DNA of 64,000 nucleotides, taken from Ostrinia nubilalis (lineage: Eukaryota > Arthropoda > Insecta > Lepidoptera > Crambidae). The notes under the pieces were generated by a model that did no database searches, was not told where the DNA came from, and was given only the letters and a program-made list of their open reading frames with translations. A program made the position numbers and the translations under genes. The DNA is taken from positions 6,654,001 to 6,718,000 of the forward strand of contig NC_087109.1 in the NCBI RefSeq assembly GCF_963855985.1, in the 5' to 3' direction. Below, piece by piece: positions 1 through 11,008 of this stretch; position 1 is the first letter of the stretch; each line of letters opens with the position of its first letter.

Positions 1-254
1 TAGTGCAGTATGTGCCAATTACATCATTCTTATTATGTTTCTACAATTGTTAAGTTCACCTTGCACATAGTATATGTGCAGTAATTCCACTTAAACACAC
101 ACTGATATTATGTTTCCATAGGAAAAACAGATGACTTGTACTTAATATTAATGCAGTAATTACAATTATACTGCGTACATACTAAGGATTGTCAGAATGC
201 TGCCTAGGTGTTAACATGTTATGAACGCAGTGGCTGACTCTTACGTTATTGGAA
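1..254. other. Gene-free AT-rich stretch
   Basis: No coding or RNA gene is visible. The word GCAGTAAT or ACTGCG occurs several times, as it also does at 1,540-2,000, which suggests debris of a repeat family. Confidence 0.4.
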
Positions 255-1385
255 GAAGTTGAAAACCTGTCCAAATGACAAATCTAGCCGAAGACCCAAG
301 AGCTAGATTGACCCGACACTATACCGATGATATCCCGGACGTGTCTGTACGAGATTAGAATGGCTCCAAACAGCTGAAAAACAACAAGGCACCGGGCGAT
401 GATGGAATCACGGCTGAGCTTCTGAAATCAGGCGGAACGCCGGTACTAAAGGCTCTTTAGAAGCTATTCGATTCCGTCATCTTTGAGGGAAAAACGCCTA
501 CGACATGGCACAGAAGTGTGGTGATACTCTTCTTCAAAAAAGGCAACAAAACCTTGTTGTAGAATTTATTTTATACCCATCTCACTTCTGATTCTGTTTT
601 TGAGAGTCATCATGAATGGTTTAACGTGAAATCTAGCCTCCCGAACGAATCGGTTTCCGATAAGGCTTTAGTACGATAGACCACATACTTATCTATGGCA
701 GAAAACTGAGGAGAATATTCAGCAACTTTGTCTGGCATTTGTGGTCTATGAGAAAGACTTTTCTCTTCAAGCTACAGTCTCTCCAACGGTGCCAAATTTA
801 CTATAGATATAATCGTTGAAGGGCTTGTACGAATAGGCCACAATGTCAGTCCGTCTCCGGGATCAGGACTTCAGTTGCAGCGAGGGGTAAGACAGGGAGA
901 TGTCATATTTCTAAAACTGTTCACTACCACTCTGGAAGATGTTTTCAAGCTTCTGGACTGGAGCGGATTGGGCATAAATATCATCAGCGAGTACATCACC
1001 CATCTTTGATTCGCGGACGATATCGTAGTCATGGCTGGGTCTAAGCTCAATCCTCGATTGCCTCAATAGAGCCTCTCAACAAATGGGTCTTTAATGGATA
1101 AGACAAAAATCATGTCAAATGCCGTGCTGTACCCACTCCTCTGAAGGTTGGAGACACTATAAGTTGTCTGATGGCCGCTGGGGCAGGAAAGTTCTTGAGT
1201 GGCGACCATGAGCTGGAAGACGCAGCTTGGGCAAGACTCACACTAGGTGGACCGATGATCTGGTGAAGGTCGCGTCAGGTGCCTGTATGTGAGCGGCACA
1301 GGACCGGTCTTTGTAGAAATCCTTGGGAGAGGCCGTTGTCCAGCAGTGGACGCCTTTCGGCTGAAACGAACGACCGAGTCTTTAT
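255..1385 (+). mobile_element. Degenerate RTE-like non-LTR retrotransposon fragment (reverse transcriptase part)
   Basis: Broken frames read in the plus direction show hallmarks of a LINE reverse transcriptase: NNKAPGDDGITAELL near 385-425, a run ending LFFKKGNKT near 530-550, LQRGVRQGDV near 875-905, and the catalytic motif FADDIVVMA near 1,010-1,035. A downstream piece resembles the usual end of this ORF (the trace ...RWTDDLVKVAS near 1,245-1,275). The typical lepidopteran LINE tail 'cagcagtggacg' follows at about 1,340. Several stops and frameshifts interrupt it and the 5' endonuclease part is missing. The clade (RTE-like) is my assignment from the motifs and could be wrong; that it is a dead LINE copy is clear. 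Confidence 0.75.
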
Positions 1386-2010
1386 TTTATTAGATTGGTA
1401 TATTTAAGATCAAAAAGTGGGTGCCATATCTTAATTTTTGATTGAATAACAACCGATCTCAGCAATTATTTTGTAATACTTGTTTCACTTACCCCTTGGT
1501 CATTTGGGAAAGTTCAACATGAAAGCGTTATTCGCTTATGATAAGCGCAGTATAATTGTATTATTACTGCGCATTTAAAGTTTTGATAAATTATTTTGAT
1601 TCACACTCCCACTCATAAATGCAGTAAGTTGTAAAGATACGGCGCATATATTACGTTGTAAGAATTAAAATTTAAATCAATCATTTAACACATGTACCGT
1701 AAGTAACGAAAACTACTCATAAACGCAGTAAGGAACAATCATACTGCATTCATGGGTAGTAAGTATCGAACGAAAACTTAGTTAATCCATAACATAAACA
1801 GTTTTTTAATAATTTTAAATACAAAATATTAATTAAAATACAAAAACCTCATATCAAAATAAACTTTAAGTTTAGCTCTATAAGCCCATATATTTTTTTT
1901 TACAAATATTTGCGTAACTAATTGTAGACACCCCAAAATAAAATTTCAACTTTGATCGCGTTTTTCTCAAAACTGTTCACGTGTTACTTACTGCGTTTAT
2001 AAATTGTGCA
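1386..2010. other. AT-rich stretch with recurring GCAGTAA motif, no gene
   Basis: No ORF of note. The motif 'actcataaaYgcagtaa' appears near 1,610 and 1,710, and its inverse 'ttactgcgtttataaa' near 1,985, so an old inverted-repeat element may lie here, but its ends could not be fixed. Confidence 0.3.
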
Positions 2011-2529
2011 GCCGGATAGTTGGCCCATTGTCTCGTTGCATGTCGTGACGAGTTTAGCGCCGCACAGGTGCTTCGAACGCTATCAGTGGGTCTATTAGTA
2101 GACTAGACTACTTAGTCAAACTTTTCGAAAATCGAATCCGTCTGAATGTCAGATTTTGCTACTTGTCTAGGGGGCAGATCAATTCGGGCGATTTCGGTTG
2201 CCATCGTGAGTGTGTGATTGAATAGCGAAAATTAAATTAGTTTACGTGCTGCGTAATCTGACTGAACTGCATCATGTCATCAGACCACCAGTGAAAAAAG
2301 ATCGAATATTTTATTTGGCAATATTTGGACATTAACAGATATTTACTACATATTTATGTATTTGTCATTAGAGTGAATACTTAGCTCAGAAAAATTAATT
2401 AGTTTTTTGAAAGGCTTTTTTGTAACTTTTTGAACTTTGAATAAAAGCCCTCATTATTCTAGGCCATTTTATTGATATAATTTACCTCAAAGATTAATGT
2501 ATTTCATTTTATTAATAGGAAATTGTCCT

Positions 2530-2622
2530 AGTTTTTTAGTATCCGGTATCCGGCCGGATAGTAAATTTAGGCCGGATATCCGGCCTACCGGATAGTTACC
2601 GGATATCCGTTTCATCTCTACT
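2530..2622. repeat. Terminus of a hAT-like element rich in CCGGATA repeats
   Basis: The stretch holds repeated CCGGATA/TATCCGG words and ends with 'ggatatccgtttcatctcta', the inverse of a terminus that begins TAGAGATGAAACGG, a layout common for hAT-type MITEs. A further CCGGATA word at 2,024 may mark the other side. No matching left end or 8-bp duplication was found, so this is only a terminus. Confidence 0.4.
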
Positions 2623-3188
2623 TTATATACAATTATTATTGTTATATGATTTAAGTTTTATAGGAAAAGAATTTTATCTCATTTGATTGTTCGACATTTT
2701 ATTTTTATATGATTTGAATGATATTTGTTTTAAATAGTATACATTGTAAGTTTTATAGAAAATATTCATTATATCAAACCATTTTATATCAGTTAATAGT
2801 TATTCGTTTTAAAATTATATTATTCGTTTATTATAGTAAATAATTATTATATTAAACGATTTTATATAATTTGATGTTATATCCTCTAAGTATTATATGA
2901 TATGTAGTTATATCATACATTACACACCCATTATTTGCTAGTTCTAAGGACGTATAACCTTTTTCTGCTTGGGGTCTGCTGACAGACTTATACCTGTATA
3001 GGTATTACTTATCAGCAGTCTATGAAATTTTTGAGACAATCGTATTTAAGTATTTATTTATAGTGGGTTTTTCATGCTGAGATATAACTTGACCAATCTG
3101 GGTAAAACTTTACAAAATATATTTACTTGTTATGCATTAGGTATTATGACCGAACTACGTCACCGATATTGGGAACCTATGTTGTTGT
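2623..3188. other. AT-rich stretch, no gene
   Basis: Positions 2,630-2,930 are very AT-rich with loosely repeated words such as ttttatat and agttttatag. No coding signal is seen. Confidence 0.4.
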
Positions 3189-3549
3189 ACAGTCAGCGTC
3201 AAATAGTCCGTGACATCCAAAATGGCTAAACAGTTGACAACACAACCTTATTCCACTTGTAACAAAGACGTGTTGCGAACTTTTTGGCGAGGTAGGTAAA
3301 AAAAGTCATTAAAACTCATTTATTTCTGTAAATAGGCTTAAAAAAAGCACTTTTACACGTCCCAGTATTAACCCTACCACTGCTTCAGGACAATAAATGG
3401 GCCAGTGCTGAGAAGAAGCAGCGCAAGAAACTCAGTCACATTGTCAGCCTCTTTTTCAAAGGTTTACATGCTTTAAAATGTACAAAGTTAAAAATATTTA
3501 TGCGAGGTAGGTACTTTGGGTGTCAGGAACTTTTTGACGCTGACTGTAC
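3189..3549. mobile_element. MITE with ACAGTCAGCGTCAAA inverted termini
   Basis: The left end 'acagtcagcgtcaaatagt' is matched in inverse by 'tttttgacgctgactgt' at the right end, giving an element of about 360 bp with no coding capacity. The interior (3,390-3,470) has the words 'ccagtgctgagaagaag' seen in many lepidopteran repeats. Confidence 0.65.
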
Positions 3550-3945
3550 CTAAAGCGTTTCGTTTTCTAATTCTATTAATTTGCAAGAAATTGTGTCTAT
3601 TCTAGTTATGCTGCCTACCTTACTAATCAAACCACTGATTTTCACGTAACCTGTCGTCAGGTAACTGCTTTATTTGCCTACGAACATGCTACTACATTAG
3701 ACATGCCATGTCTTGCTCCTCACACACACAAGTCCCTGTCATACAAGTTATTAACAGTTGCGCACCGGCTGGACGGACTATGATGCAACCGATGCGCAGA
3801 CAATAACCTTTCGTTGCGATACACTGGTCTATGAGTCTATGCTAACAGGCCAGATGGCACAATGTTTGGACTGCAAATGTTCAAAGGTATAGGTACTCGT
3901 ACATACAACTACAAGTAAGTATACTCGTAGTATAGTAGGTACAGA
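3550..3945. other. Gene-free stretch
   Basis: Nothing recognisable was seen apart from short AT-rich runs. Confidence 0.3.
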
Positions 3946-4048
3946 ACATCGGAGTCTTCCAGTGACTTGGCCCACTTGTGGAAATCCTTGAGGGAGGCCT
4001 TTGTCCAGCTGTGGACGTCATTCGGCTGAAACTAACGATCAAACAAGA
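3946..4048 (+). repeat. LINE 3' tail remnant
   Basis: The words 'ggaaatccttgagggaggcc' and 'gtccagctgtggacgtcatt' followed by 'cggctgaaac' match the 3' end of the RTE-like LINE at 255-1,385. Only the tail remains. Confidence 0.6.
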
Positions 4049-4707
4049 GATTTTTTTTTGTATTATCAACACTAGAATTTCCGAAATACCTACTTAAAAT
4101 CTATTCTTTTTTATTATGCGACGAAATAACGCAAATTGAATTACAAATTCCTAATACAGTTAGTGTGAGTACGAATGCAACTTCAAAATCAAATATTTCA
4201 AAAATACTTAAGTCGTCTTATCCATTTTTAAGTTCATTTTATTACCCATATTCACATCACGAAGTTTCCAAACAATATCTTACTAATCCCACTAAGTATA
4301 GAATGGCGAGCGAAATCTATCTACAAGAGATAAAAATTTTCGTAATCATCTTGCACTCTTTCAAAATAACCAACGAAAATAACTTTTTGTAATATTGTTT
4401 GAGTAACTAGTGAATGAGACTGTTAAAAGGTCACTAGTTTTACGGTTTGCAAATTACTAATTGAAGACAATAAATGGGTTAAGTAGGTAGGTAGGTACTT
4501 ATTTTAATTTGAGCGCCACGATCATTTCTGAAAAGGTATGAAATAAAAGTTAACATCTTCAATTTAATATAATATTGAGACTGAAAATTCGCTGTATTAC
4601 AATATCTTTTTTTTAAATTAATTAATCGATTATATTCGGGACAAAGAAATTGTGGTTTAGGTAAATGCCTGCTGAGACTCCTATTAAATTTTAGTTACAG
4701 CTGACTT
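4049..4707. other. Gene-free stretch
   Basis: An open frame of 75 codons at 4,165-4,392 has low-complexity Ser/Tyr-rich content and no family resemblance, and is taken as chance. Confidence 0.35.
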
Positions 4708-4821
4708 ATGCCCGTTTTCACCACCATCCCTAAATTTTAAGTGACCCCTATGAACACAAAATTCCTGTTATGTGTAACAGGAGTCGATTAATAATTAGGG
4801 ATTGACGGTGAAAACGGGCAT
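4708..4821. mobile_element. Short MITE (ATGCCCGTTTTCACC termini)
   Basis: 'atgcccgttttcaccacc' at the left is mirrored by 'gacggtgaaaacgggcat' at the right, with matching inner words (ccctaaattt / aattaggg). It is about 114 bp and foldback in nature. Confidence 0.7.
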
Positions 4822-4830
4822 TAGACTCCC

Positions 4831-4991
4831 CGCAGACACAGACTTTTAGTCGGCCGATATTTCGGCTACCAATCTGTATGAAGAATCGGGCGATACCAAA
4901 TCGGTGCAATGTAGGTAGGTACGACGCACTTCCATACATGCAACTGCTTAATAACAGCCCGACCCAACTATCGGCCAACTAAAAGTCTGTA
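4831..4991. mobile_element. Short MITE (ACAGACTTTTAGTYGGCCGAT termini)
   Basis: The left end 'acagacttttagtcggccga' is mirrored by 'tcggccaactaaaagtctgt' at the right. It lies 10 bp after the previous MITE. Confidence 0.7.
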
Positions 4992-5805
4992 GTACCTAAT
5001 CTTTGGGGTGGAACAAGGTTTGACCTCTGTCTCAATTGTACGCCGTGCCTCATCGCAATTTCATACAACAGGTGTTTATTTTGCTAGTTCGCTAATTTCG
5101 CACTTTCCACAGATAATTATAACTCTTTGTTGCGTAATAGACCCGTCTCCTCTGCAGTCACGACCAAAATGTTTCATCTATGCAATAAAGTTATTATTGA
5201 ATTGCTTGCTACGTCAAACTGAACTCTAATTTGCTCAAAATAAGAGTCAAGAATGTTGGCTGCGACTTTTTGCCAGCATTGTTGTTCTCAGAGCACAAAA
5301 GTAGTAAAAATTATATCAAACAGTCAAAGGCAGCCATTGCGCAACCTCGTTCTCAATACGGTAATGGTGGATGTCGCTAAAAAAACGAAAGTAAAGGAAT
5401 TGGAGCGACCAATGGATACAATGACATGGCAGACACGATTCTGAAGGAAAAAACGAACACTTCATTTGTTAGATACGAGTATGTTTAGGTATAATAACAC
5501 TAAGTACTAAAAGTACGACTTCGTTTGTGAAATGCCTGAAAAATAGGTGTTTGCCCACTACAAAAAGTTGGTCCAACAGGAGGTACTTTTGTGAAATAAT
5601 TCGCATTGGACGACATAACCAATTGCAATTACAGGTTCAAATTCCGCTGGTTTATTCCTGAGAACTATTCGAATAGTTATGTATGTTCATCCAATGAATT
5701 AGGTACATAAGTCACATTAGTATTAAATTCAAGCTTAGTAGTTTAGGGTTAGAGGCCCAATTGGTAAAAAAACACTTAAAATTTAAGAGATAGCAAATAT
5801 TAATA
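4992..5805. other. Gene-free stretch
   Basis: Two short open frames (5,008-5,229 and 5,253-5,444) lack any recognisable domain or splice context and are not called. Confidence 0.3.
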
Positions 5806-5995
5806 TCCTACTAATATTATAAATGCGATAGTTTGGATGTCTGGATGTTTGTTACTCTTTCACGCAAAAACTACTGAACGGATTTTGTTGAAACTTTACA
5901 GTATTGTTGTTTGTAACCGAGATTAACATAGGCTATAATTTATCCCGATCTGTGACACTAAATTTCACGCGGGTGAAGCCGCTGGCAAAAGCTAG
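5806..5995 (+). mobile_element. Non-autonomous Helitron-type element
   Basis: It starts TCCTACTAATATTATAAATG directly after an A and ends ...GGCAAAAGCTAG directly before a T, i.e. 5'-TC...CTAG-3' inserted between A and T without target duplication. A GC-rich hairpin ('gcgggtgaagccgctggc') precedes the CTAG end. A second copy with an extra internal segment is at 53,985-54,317. Confidence 0.65.
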
Positions 5996-7243
5996 TACCT
6001 ACATATTTTTCATTAGGTCGAAGTACCCTTGTGTACCTATAATCTCTGTCTCCACTCCAATTTTCGGGCAATGAAACGCCTATGAAATGAGGTTGAATTG
6101 CCATGAAGGTTAATGTCTCTTATTGCCCATGAATTTAGAGGTTTATGTTCAGTTGAAAAGCCATGCTGATAGTCTTACAAAGAATGCCAAATTGCCAATA
6201 AATACAACATAATATTAATATAGAGCTTGTATTATGCACGATTCCTGAAAAAATACTGAAGCAGTAACACACAGTACAGTGAAAAGTAAGCATTAGTCAG
6301 TCAGTCAGTCATGAAAACCGAGATTTGTAAAATTATAAGCTTCAATTTCAGCTTTTCAGGTAGACCAATTTCAGTTTTTAATCGGGACATCTTCAACATG
6401 TCTTTTAATAAGATGTCCTGACTCTCGACACTGATTTTCAGATGGATCTTTTACCTCCGCACACGTTATGACTTAAATTATGTAGAGTCAAAGTTAAAGT
6501 TAGAGTCAAAACCCACAAGTTTTTTACTAAGTAAGTAAGAACTATCATAATTAACGTCACAAAACCCTCTAGTCTGTCATAAAGAGATAGCTTTATGAGG
6601 TAGGTAACCACCTAAATTGTGCCGTCTCTTTTGTGTGTTTACTTCTTTCTCTTAAGAGTGTGGTGTATTAAAGTTGTTTCTACCTACCTATCTAGCCCTG
6701 GAGAACTTTTATGAATGGGTACCTAAACAGGACCGGTCGTTGTGAAAATCTTTAGGGGAGAGCTTGTTCAGCAATGGACGTCATTTGGCTGAAACGATCA
6801 AACCTAAGATACCTACTTAAAGAATAGTGAAGTAGTTGCCTAATCATAACACTTTTTGAAGAATCGTGAAACTTTAAACAGAAGTTTTTTTTTACATTTG
6901 TAGATTTCTAAAATTGGGCTATTGTAAACAGCCGAAACTCAGGTCCTTTTATCAAAAGCAGTCCAAGGCAGCACGTTTCCAATCCTTAACAGTAGGGGGC
7001 GGAGCAGCTGATAAAAAACATAAACTGACTGAGTTATGAAAATGCATGCCCACGTATCTAGGTCAAAATGCTGCCTTGGGATGTTTGAAAATAGTATGCA
7101 CTTAGGTACTTGTTTTAACCCACATATAAAAAGGAGGAGTGGTAAAGGAGGACTTTTAAAAAGGTGGAGTCCCGAAAGGAATGTTTCAGAAAACCTAGAT
7201 ACATATTTCCTGGTGAATGAGTTTCTTCCGCCACTTCTTCTTA
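5996..7243. other. Gene-free stretch with one LINE tail
   Basis: The only recognisable part is a LINE 3' tail at about 6,725-6,805 ('aggaccggtcgttgtgaaaa', then 'cagcaatggacgtcatttgg'). The overlapping open frames at 6,939-7,326 on both strands share no family features. Confidence 0.4.
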
Positions 7244-7340
7244 GCACCATGTTGTCCCGAAGTGGTGGTACACAAGCTATATTTGGGACATGTACTGTAC
7301 AAGTGCCCTGGAAAGGGCTTAAGTAGGTACTGAATAGATT
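7244..7340 (+). repeat. Dispersed repeat / retroelement 3' tail, copy 1
   Basis: The order of words 'tgttgtcc(c)gaagtggtggta', 'gtgccctggaaa', 'gtactgaata' recurs at 28,433-28,510 in the same order. The final 'ctgaata' run suggests the 3' end of a LINE or SINE. Confidence 0.5.
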
Positions 7341-7791
7341 TTTTGATTTGTTGATTTGATAAAGACTTGAGTAAAAAAATTAAATTATACCTACTCAAAA
7401 ATCAATTCAAACTCAAGTAGATAATAGCCAAGTAACACCGATACCACGGTAAAAATAATAAGCAAAGGTAGGTTGGTAGGTAGGTTGTTATGTAGTTATC
7501 AATCCATGAATTACTTAACTTGATATCACGTTTTATAATCTGCTTGGGTAGGCGTGAGAATAACAAATGATTACGATATAATACTCAGTAAGTACCTACC
7601 GTAATACTGTTGCCCACGACTTGGTACGCAGGGCGAAGGTACTTAGTGTACCAATTTTTGTTTTGTAAGAGCAACGAATTTTCGTTAACCTTTGAACTGT
7701 GATGTGTCACGGTCTAATAAAGGTAGGCCTCTACCGTTTCAGTCATTTTGCAACGGAGCGAAGTAGCTAATAAATTATTAAATTTCGAGTT
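7341..7791. other. Gene-free stretch
   Basis: No coding or repeat signature was found beyond short 'gtaggtaggt' runs. Confidence 0.3.
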
Positions 7792-8000
7792 GCCTCTGTG
7801 GTCTAGCGGTAAGACCACCTGACTTAGACCCAGAAGTCACGGGTTATATTCCCAGTGGGGGCAAAATTTTCTCAGTTTTGTTGGTGGTGGTTCTAAGTTA
7901 GTCTGGCTAGCTAAGTCTATCTAAGTCTTCCGTCATACAAAAATATCAACAGCGTTGTTGTTGTCCGGAAGTCAAAGAAAGGATAGCCAGATTGTATGGT
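7792..8000 (+). mobile_element. tRNA-derived SINE (degenerate tRNA-like head)
   Basis: Positions 7,792-7,863 have tRNA-like features: an A box 'tggtctagcgg' and a decayed B box 'gggttatattccc', with partly pairing acceptor ends (gcctctg / cagtgggggc). The anticodon arm does not pair cleanly, so this is not called a functional tRNA. A non-tRNA body follows, with 'ttggtggtggttctaa' and 'tccggaagtc'. Confidence 0.55.
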
Positions 8001-8770
8001 TGGGAATTCCGGATGAAGCTTGCTTCCACCTTCGGCCTGATCATCACTTTCCATCACGTGAAATGCGCAAGCTTCCTCTTTGGAAATAAAACTTTCATGA
8101 TCCTCATAAACCTACTTTTAATTTCATCCGTTGTTCCACCAAGACAGCTGTTTGGGTTTCATAGACACCTTCCTATTATTGGTAAGTAAGGGAAGGATCT
8201 ATAAGGTTCTGGCTTTACAACAGGAGTCGCAATGAAGTTCCAAACGAAATTCATAGCTACCTGAAAATATTCAATCTTTCAAAACTCAGTAGATAACTTC
8301 TGAGCTATAACTACAACCATAAAACTGTTAATAAATAAGTAGATCAATCAAGACAACCGATTTTATATAACCGTAGATAATTTGAATGCTTCACTCATAA
8401 ACCATGCTCTACCTAGCAGCTCCAGTGCTCGTTACTAAACAAAATATCTAGATTTAGTGCAGCCCTCGAGCACTTTCACCAGTGATTAGGAGTAGCTCGT
8501 GATCCCATCACTTCCTGGCTACCGACTGAGCAGTCACGAACGCTTTGTACAGATCGATCTAACTGCTTTACATGTCTGAAATAGCTAAAAGGGATTGTAA
8601 AGTTGTTGTTAAATATTAACATTCGTAACGTTTCGCTAATGATATTATTAAGTCATTACTGTAACATAATTATCTAAACTAGAATAACTTAGAACGCAGA
8701 GCGCAGTTACAAAACCATTTTAACAGACCAGACCCGTAAATGTTAGGATTAATTCATACTAAGCAATATG
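8001..8770. other. Gene-free stretch
   Basis: A 65-codon open frame at 7,992-8,189 overlaps the SINE end and has no support. Nothing else is seen. Confidence 0.3.
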
Positions 8771-9699
8771 TAGGGGAAGCCCGGGCAAACCGAATAACCC
8801 AGGTAAAGCGGATAAGCGATTTTTCTGGAACACAATAAGAGATGGCTTTACAAGTTGCGGCTGCGTAGACGAGTGACCCCTCTGACTACGCCATGACAGT
8901 TGATTCAAAGCGACTGGTGCCTTTCGTTTATTTTTGTGACAAAAAAATTGTTTAGGGTGTTCTTCTTACGATTTTCGATCAGGTTTGTTCTCATTTCATT
9001 TGTTTTTACTGTTAGCTAACCCAAGAACGATTTAGTTTTCCAGATTAACAATGTTTTCTAGTAATATTTGTAATATCAGTATTACATTAAACCGGTATTG
9101 AAATGTTAAGAAAAGGCATGTTTAGAAATACACGTTTTGGGCAAAGCGGATAGGGCAAAGCGGATAACTTATCCTTGTATGAGTAACTTGTATTTTATTT
9201 TTCTTTTCTTTTCATTTCAGAATAGTGTTTAAGTATAAACGTAAAACAAATAAGAAACGTAAATGGTATTAACTTCTACACCAGTTAAAAGCAAACAAGC
9301 AACAAAATACAAAAAAAATGATAGTAAAATGGATCCACCCATAGAGGACTGGATCCAATGCTCAGAGTGCCACCGTTGGGCACATTAAAATTGTACGTTA
9401 TTATGATGGACTTGACAGTTATTTCTGCGATGACTGTCAGGAGTTACTGCCTAATATGCTATACCCGACGTAGCTTATCCACTTTACCCGACCGGGTCGG
9501 GTAAAGCGGATAATGGAAGAGGTTTAGAAATAGTAATAATTAAGTATGAAGATATTATATTTTGCTACTTTTAACTTTACAATTGCAATTGTGATTATAT
9601 GTGCCATAAATGAAAAATAAAGGTTGTTCCTAAGTTAAGTATTTCTGTGTTATTTTTTTGTTTTTCCTTAACTTATCCGCGCTGCCCGGGCTTCCCCTA
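8771..9699 (+). mobile_element. pogo/Tigger-like DNA transposon remnant
   Basis: Termini GGGGAAGCCCGGGCA and TGCCCGGGCTTCCCC form a perfect inverted pair flanked by TA duplications (8,771-8,772 and 9,698-9,699). The motif 'aaagcggataa' is repeated near both ends (about 8,813, 9,137, 9,157 and 9,505). Between 9,329 and 9,445 a broken frame reads MDPPIEDWIQCSECHRWAH, then a stop, then a Cys-rich piece (YFCDDCQ): this resembles the zinc-binding tail that ends many pogo/Jerky-type transposases. The DDE core is gone, so the copy is a deletion derivative. Confidence 0.7.
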
Positions 9700-10463
9700 A
9701 GTAGTCATAAAAAATATGCAAGTTTTATTTATCGTACTACGTACCTATTTAATTACATTAACAAAAGAAATTAAATAAGAACCACGTTAATTAATAAACA
9801 ACGCCTGAATTGATAAATTAGCAAAGTCATAGCAACAGACCTGTGCCGCTCTGAAATTAATTGCTCATTCAGCATTTTAACACTATCAGTCTTCCTACTA
9901 TTTTCAAACGTGTTTCTTGTTTAAATAGCAATTTAAACTTAATTAATTAGTACTAATAATTAATTGTAGTGGGTAGTAAGCTATTTGCTTCTGTTACCGG
10001 CACCGAAATGTAATTTAGCTTAGTTTTGTGACACCGAAACATAAATAACGACGCTGCGGAACGGAACGCCTCCTTTTTTTGTCATGTGTGGTTAGAACAT
10101 TGAGTTAGAATAAAATGCCGCCTACTGTCTTTCACATTTGTCTGAATGCGCCAATAGAAACTGGCAGTGTTTCTAACAAATAAACCAACTTATTTAGTAA
10201 TGATTTGTAAACTTATTTTTGTAATACGTAACCACTGTGGGTTCTTGTGCGGTTGTAATAGGGGCGAGTTTGCAACAAAAATGGGTAACCTCAGGTGCTG
10301 TCGTGTGTACTTAATGTATAAAATACAAATAAAAGCGTTATCATTTTCTTATTACTTTATTTTTGTAATAAACAATGTAGCAACATAAGGTACAATATTA
10401 AGCAACTTCATAACATATTCAGTTTCAGTAGCATACAGAAAAACTATTTTATTTTATTAATTA
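9700..10463. other. Gene-free stretch
   Basis: AT-rich, without recognised elements. A 73-codon open frame at 10,167-10,388 has no support. Confidence 0.3.
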
Positions 10464-10664
10464 CTAGCTGACCCGGCGAACTTTGTTCCGCCTTAATGGC
10501 AATAAATAAGCAGACTTTTTTTAAAATTTCGAACGGGATAAAAAGTATCCTATGTCCTTCTCCTGGCTCTAAACTACCTCCCTGACAATTTTCAGCTAAA
10601 TCGGTTCAGCCGTTCTTGAGTTATAAGTGGTGTAACTAACACGACTTTCTTTTATACATATAGA
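10464..10664 (-). mobile_element. Non-autonomous Helitron-type element
   Basis: Read on the minus strand it starts TCTATATGTATAAAAG after an A and ends GCCGGGTCAGCTAG before a T. That is the 5'-TC...CTAG-3' layout with A|T insertion and no duplication. The interior words (e.g. 'cggttcagccgttcttgagt') belong to a family that is very common in insect genomes. Confidence 0.65.
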
Positions 10665-10811
10665 TTTGCTTAAGTATACGAAATAATAATAAAAATTAAA
10701 TTAATGTCTTTAGAACTTGCGAATTACCTAGACAACAATAAAAATACTGATTCTTTGCTTCAACCAACGAATAAAAATTTTAGTTGCAAATTAGCCTCTA
10801 TCACAACGAGA

Positions 10812-10954
10812 TGATGAAATTAAACAAAGCTTAATTTGAAGACTTTATATTTTATAGTAAAATATATGAGAACATTTTGTCAACGCGACAAGGACGAGAG
10901 TGCCCATAGACAATATTAGTAAGAAGTTTCTCTTATGCGTCCATAAATCCAACA
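10812..10954 (-). repeat. copia 3' LTR
   Basis: This LTR is 143 bp, with TGTTGG... and ...CATCA ends on the minus strand. I found no difference from the partner LTR at 12,604-12,746, which implies a very recent insertion. Variant poly(A) words (AATATAAAG) lie near its middle. Confidence 0.93.
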
Positions 10955-11008
10955 TCCTCTCCTGGACGCAGATGTTTTAAAATTAAACCCATTGACGCAG
11001 CAAAGATT

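Noticed and set aside
6939..7398. Overlapping open frames of 60-100 codons on both strands
   Set aside because: There is no domain, start context or splice support, and the region overlaps a dispersed repeat.
7792..7863. Functional tRNA gene
   Set aside because: The B box is degenerate (GGTTATATTCC) and the anticodon arm does not pair. A repeat body follows, so a SINE head fits better.
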